From assembly GCA_944384025.1 (NCBI GenBank), contig CALWRS010000001.1:273324-337323 (forward strand): 64,000 nt of DNA, in the 5' to 3' direction. Position numbers and translations under genes: made by a program. This DNA comes from an uncultured Lachnospiraceae bacterium (GTDB taxonomy: Bacteria; Bacillota; Clostridia; Lachnospirales; Lachnospiraceae). Each line of letters begins with the position of its first letter. Position 1 is the first letter of the stretch. This document shows, piece after piece, positions 61,356 through 64,000 of this stretch. Below the pieces are notes generated by a model. That model was not told the DNA's origin, ran no database searches, and was given only the letters and a program-made list of their open reading frames with translations.

Positions 61356-62372
61356 ATGATCGAGGTTTTTGTATTTGCCTGCAATGCGGTTTTTCCGCTG
61401 TTAATTTTAATTGTGACAGGGTATTGTCTGCGCCGAATTGGCCTGATTACCGAGGAGTTTTTGCGTATTGGAAACAAGCTCGTGTTTTACGTTTCCCTGC
61501 CGTTATATCTTTTTTACAACATCTATCAAATCGAAAACCTGAAGGACATCCAAGTGGATGTTCTTCTTTATGCCGGGGCAATGGTTTTCCTCTTCTTTGG
61601 AATAGGGCTTTTGGTCGCCCGCTTTTGGATTTCGGATCCGCTGCAAAAGGGCGTAATTTTACAATGTACGTTTCGCTCGAATTTCGCAATTATCGGAATC
61701 CCTCTCTCTGGCGCTCTAGGAGGCAGCGAAGGCGTGGCGGTTGCCGCCCTTTTATCTGCCGTAACGATTCCGGTCTATAACGTCTTAGCCGTGATTTCCC
61801 TCTCAGTGTATCTTCCGTCGGAAGGGAAAAAGAAAGCGGACTTCTCACAGATTTTTAAGAAAATAGCAAAGAACCCCTTGATTATCGGCGTATTATCCGG
61901 CGTCCTTTGTCTGCTCATCCGAAACATATTGCCGCAGTCGAACGGAGAACCGGTTTTTATGCTGCGAAAGCAGGGAAGCGTTTTGTATCGGGCAATCGAA
62001 GAAATCTCGCACATTGCCTCGCCGTTAGCGCTGCTTGTGCTTGGCGGGCAGTTTTCTTTCCAAAGTGCGAAAGAAAAACGCAGGGAAATTTGGATTGGAA
62101 CCGTTTTGCGGGTTCTTATTATACCTGCCATTGCGCTTGGAGGAGCATGGCTGCTTTCGTCCATCAGCGATACTTTCCACGCGACGCCGGCCGTATATAC
62201 GGCATATACGGCACTGTACGGCACGCCGGTTGCCGTCTCAAGCGCTATTATGGCAAAAGAAATGCACAACGACGCTGAACTTGCCGGACAGTTAGTTGTT
62301 TGGACAAGCCTTTTGTCGCTTGTAACCCTGTTTGTTTTTACCGTGGTTCTGCGTTTTGCAGGGCTGATTTGA
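61356..62372 (+). CDS. AEC-family transporter
   Basis: A 338-residue membrane protein with about ten helices, of the auxin efflux carrier superfamily found in bacteria for organic acids such as malate. It has the typical N-terminal part (VFPLLILIVTGYCLRRIGLI), FRSNFAIIGIPLSGALGG and the second-half IASPLALLVLGGQFSF. The substrate is unknown. It starts six bases after the PurF-like gene and may be co-transcribed with it. Confidence 0.88.
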   Translation: MIEVFVFACNAVFPLLILIVTGYCLRRIGLITEEFLRIGNKLVFYVSLPLYLFYNIYQIENLKDIQVDVLLYAGAMVFLFFGIGLLVARFWISDPLQKGVILQCTFRSNFAIIGIPLSGALGGSEGVAVAALLSAVTIPVYNVLAVISLSVYLPSEGKKKADFSQIFKKIAKNPLIIGVLSGVLCLLIRNILPQSNGEPVFMLRKQGSVLYRAIEEISHIASPLALLVLGGQFSFQSAKEKRREIWIGTVLRVLIIPAIALGGAWLLSSISDTFHATPAVYTAYTALYGTPVAVSSAIMAKEMHNDAELAGQLVVWTSLLSLVTLFVFTVVLRFAGLI

Positions 62373-62402
62373 AAATTTCATAGAACTTAAAGTAAATAGC
62401 GA

Positions 62403-62446
62403 TTGACAAGATCCCGCGAACGCGTTAAAGTAGTTTTGAAAACTAC
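62403..62446 (+). promoter_or_regulatory. Promoter of degV with a palindrome at the start site
   Basis: A perfect TTGACA and TAAAGT are 17 bases apart. A palindrome, GTAGTTTT and AAAACTAC (62430-62446), overlaps the end of the -10 and the expected start, and could be an operator. Confidence 0.65.
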
Positions 62447-62485
62447 GTTTGATAGTTATGGAAACATAGCGGAAATGAGGGTAAA

Positions 62486-63361
62486 ATGTCATACGTTATT
62501 ATGGTGGATTCAGCTAGCAATTTGGTGGAGAAAGATTTGACAAAATATGGAATCGAGATGATCCCGTATTATATTAACTTCGACGGAAAAGAAATCTCCT
62601 GCTTTGAGAAAAGCGAAGACGACGTAGAGAAGGCAAAACGATTTTATGACCGAATGCGCGAAGGGGGCGTTGCGAAAACAAGCCTGATTAATCCGGAGCG
62701 GTTCGCCGCCTACTTTGAGCCGTATTTGCAGCAGGGGCAGGATGTAGTTTTTATTGGCATTAGCTCCGGACTTAGCGGAACCGTACAGTCCGCCCGGATT
62801 GCGGCGGAAATGCTTTTGGAAAAATACCCGGAGCGCAAGTGCATTGCGATTGACTCGCTTGCTGCGTCCTTAGGAGAGGGGATTATGGCAATCGAACTTT
62901 CGCAGGCGCGGGCGCGCGGCGAAGACTTGGAGGAATCGGTTGCTAGGCTTGAGGAAAATCGCTGCAAAATGGCATGCAGCTTTTCCGTCGGTGACATGAA
63001 ATATCTGCTAAGAGGCGGAAGAGTCGGAGCCGCGATGGCAAAAATTGGTTCCGTGCTAAACATAAAGCCGATGCTGTACGCAAGCAACGAAGGAAAAATT
63101 GCGCTGGATCGACCGGTTCGCGGAAGAAAGAAAGCGCTTGACATGCTGGTGCAGAAATTTCTGGATGCAGCCTTAAAGCCGGAAGAACAGATTATTGGCA
63201 TTGCGCACTGCGACTGCAAACCCGATGCAGATTACGTAATCGGAAAGATTCTTGAGAAGTGTAAAGTCAAGGAAGTTATTAATAACTACTACGACCTTTG
63301 TACCGGCGCACACGTGGGGCCGGACGCGATTGCTCTGTTCTACCGCGTAAACGCGAGATAG
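62486..63361 (+). CDS. DegV family fatty-acid-binding protein
   Basis: A 291-residue DegV-type protein. These bind fatty acids and, as FakB, hand them to the FakA kinase for phospholipid synthesis. Family motifs include IMVDSASNL, TSLINPERF, ISSGLSGTVQSA, IDSLAASLGEG and RGGRVG, and the acyl-binding region in the second half. Length is normal. GAGGG precedes the ATG. FakA is not in the window. Confidence 0.93.
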   Translation: MSYVIMVDSASNLVEKDLTKYGIEMIPYYINFDGKEISCFEKSEDDVEKAKRFYDRMREGGVAKTSLINPERFAAYFEPYLQQGQDVVFIGISSGLSGTVQSARIAAEMLLEKYPERKCIAIDSLAASLGEGIMAIELSQARARGEDLEESVARLEENRCKMACSFSVGDMKYLLRGGRVGAAMAKIGSVLNIKPMLYASNEGKIALDRPVRGRKKALDMLVQKFLDAALKPEEQIIGIAHCDCKPDADYVIGKILEKCKVKEVINNYYDLCTGAHVGPDAIALFYRVNAR

Positions 63362-63401
63362 CCCTGACGGCTGCCAAAATCAATTTGAGAAGGTGCGTAA
63401 A

Positions 63402-63863
63402 GTGCAACAAACAACTTTGTGCTATATCCAAAAAAACGGGCAGTATCTGATGCTCCACCGAAATAAAAAGGAGCAGGATTATAACCGAGATAAGTGGATT
63501 GGCGTGGGCGGAAAACTAAAGGAGACGGAGACGCCGGAGGAAGGCATGCTGCGGGAGGTTTTGGAAGAGACGGGACTTACGCTTACTTCCTACGCTTACC
63601 GCGGCCTAGTCATTTTTTTGTGTGATAATGGCGACAGCCAGTTTATGCATTTGTTTACGGCGGATGCTTTTCAAGGCGAGTTGACTGCCTGCGACGAGGG
63701 CGATCTGGAATGGGTTCCGGTGGAAAAAGTCCCTGCGCTTTCCTTGTGGGAAGGAGATCGGATTTTTCTAAAGCAGCTGGAGGAGTCCACACGATTTTTT
63801 ACTTTGAAGCTTGTTTATGAAGGCGACTGCCTGAAAGAGCACATACTGCGCGTATACGGATGA
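63402..63863 (+). CDS. NUDIX hydrolase (MutT-like)
   Basis: A 153-residue NUDIX enzyme. The NUDIX box is complete: Gly37, Glu43, Arg51-Glu52 and Glu55-Glu56 in the GX5EX7REUXEEXGU pattern. The N-terminus (TTLCYIQKNGQYLMLHRNKKEQDYN) resembles 8-oxo-dGTP diphosphatases. I prefer the GTG at 63402, which has AAGGTG six bases upstream, over the GTG at 63393 that is inside that site. Confidence 0.88.
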   Translation: MQQTTLCYIQKNGQYLMLHRNKKEQDYNRDKWIGVGGKLKETETPEEGMLREVLEETGLTLTSYAYRGLVIFLCDNGDSQFMHLFTADAFQGELTACDEGDLEWVPVEKVPALSLWEGDRIFLKQLEESTRFFTLKLVYEGDCLKEHILRVYG

Positions 63864-63878
63864 TGCGGGAGGATTTTC

Positions 63879-64000
63879 ATGTTGGAATTGCAGATGGGCC
63901 GGCCAAAGCTTACGCAGGGTCGGCTGGAAAATGACCCTAATTGTGATACAAATGAACCCCCTTTGGCGTTAGGGGGTTCACTTTGCGCTAAGGGGGTTCA
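63879..64000 (+). CDS. Hypothetical protein start, runs off the window
   Basis: An open frame starts at an ATG preceded by GGGAGGA at good spacing and reads MLELQMGRPKLTQGRLEN, continuing to the window edge without a stop. From about residue 26 the frame enters a 20-base tandem repeat, so the downstream residues (EPPLALGGS) come from repeated DNA. It could be a real gene invaded by a repeat, or a chance frame. I do not recognise a family. Confidence 0.35.
   Translation, partial: MLELQMGRPKLTQGRLENDPNCDTNEPPLALGGSLCAKGV
63953..64000. repeat. Tandem and inverted repeat at the right edge
   Basis: TGAACCCCCT (63953-63962) is inverted at AGGGGGTTCA (63971-63980) as a perfect 10-bp stem with an 8-base loop. 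AGGGGGTTCA recurs at 63991-64000. Units 63961-63980 and 63981-64000 match at 16 of 20 positions, so a 20-base tandem array may start here and continue outside the window. Confidence 0.75.

Noticed and set aside
63953-64000. Start of a CRISPR array
   Set aside because: The direct repeat is short (20 bases, 16 identical) with no unique spacer between units, and no cas gene is near.
1-64000. tRNA or rRNA genes
   Set aside because: No cloverleaf with CCA end or conserved rRNA segment was recognised by eye on either strand; a tRNA scan was not possible.

Overview
The window looks like ordinary chromosome from a spore-forming-lineage member of the Clostridia, most likely Lachnospiraceae or a close relative. 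This is inferred from gene content, not from a marker search: sporulation genes (sipL, spoIIR, a SpoIIQ-like gene with a sigma-F-type promoter), Gram-positive strong Shine-Dalgarno sites, consensus sigma-A promoters, lineage-typical small genes (DUF951, DUF1934, DUF5662), a full-length one-chain PurL, and a PurH split into PurO plus a free AICAR transformylase. Base composition is close to 50% GC by eye. I found no rRNA, tRNA, CRISPR array, prophage or intact insertion sequence.

Layout. 1-3.2 kb: 3' end of a canonical purF, a YfcE-type phosphodiesterase, rarA, and a DtxR/MntR-type regulator. 3.2-6.8 kb: a repeat-bearing intergenic region, a degenerate sensor-kinase-like protein and a GH43 lipoprotein. 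6.8-8.7 kb: ptsHI. 8.9-12.4 kb: argC, a GT2 glycosyltransferase, a PAP2 enzyme and a patatin. 12.5-16.2 kb: pyridoxamine kinase joined to a domain-permuted GH3. 16.2-25 kb: envelope and sporulation genes (PrcB-like lipoprotein, sipL, ispE, spoIIR, ddl, murI, plsC, SpoIIQ-like). 25-31 kb: the housekeeping block rpsF-ssb-rpsR, gdpP-rplI-dnaB and a MerR-type gene. 31-36 kb: purO, AICAR transformylase, a cytoplasmic GH5 and an ABC exporter. 36-41 kb: DUF5662, an EamA transporter, a PrsA-like lipoprotein, a LysR regulator and a divergent MraY. 41-47 kb: purL, a BFD-type ferredoxin and a purine permease. 47-50 kb: an HD protein, a decayed GGDEF pseudogene, a nuclease and pncC. 50-56 kb: a surface-anchored GH5, a CapA-like protein, a MATE exporter and a rhomboid. 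56-64 kb: a PTS IIC-type protein, a MocR regulator divergent from an ECF S-component, a DUF436 protein, a second PurF-like protein without the N-terminal cysteine, an AEC transporter, DegV, a NUDIX protein and a repeat at the right edge.

Themes. Plant-polysaccharide use (GH43, GH3, two GH5) sits beside general PTS. Purine synthesis is spread over four loci (purF, purO plus AICAR transformylase, purL, purF-like) with a purine permease. Vitamin B6 appears twice (pyridoxamine kinase; MocR plus ECF S-component). Several proteins keep a family fold but lack the expected key residue: the sensor kinase, HPr position 46, the LytM domain, and the PurF-like N-terminus. A family of short GC-rich palindromic repeats lies in the leaders or upstream regions of several surface or carbohydrate genes.
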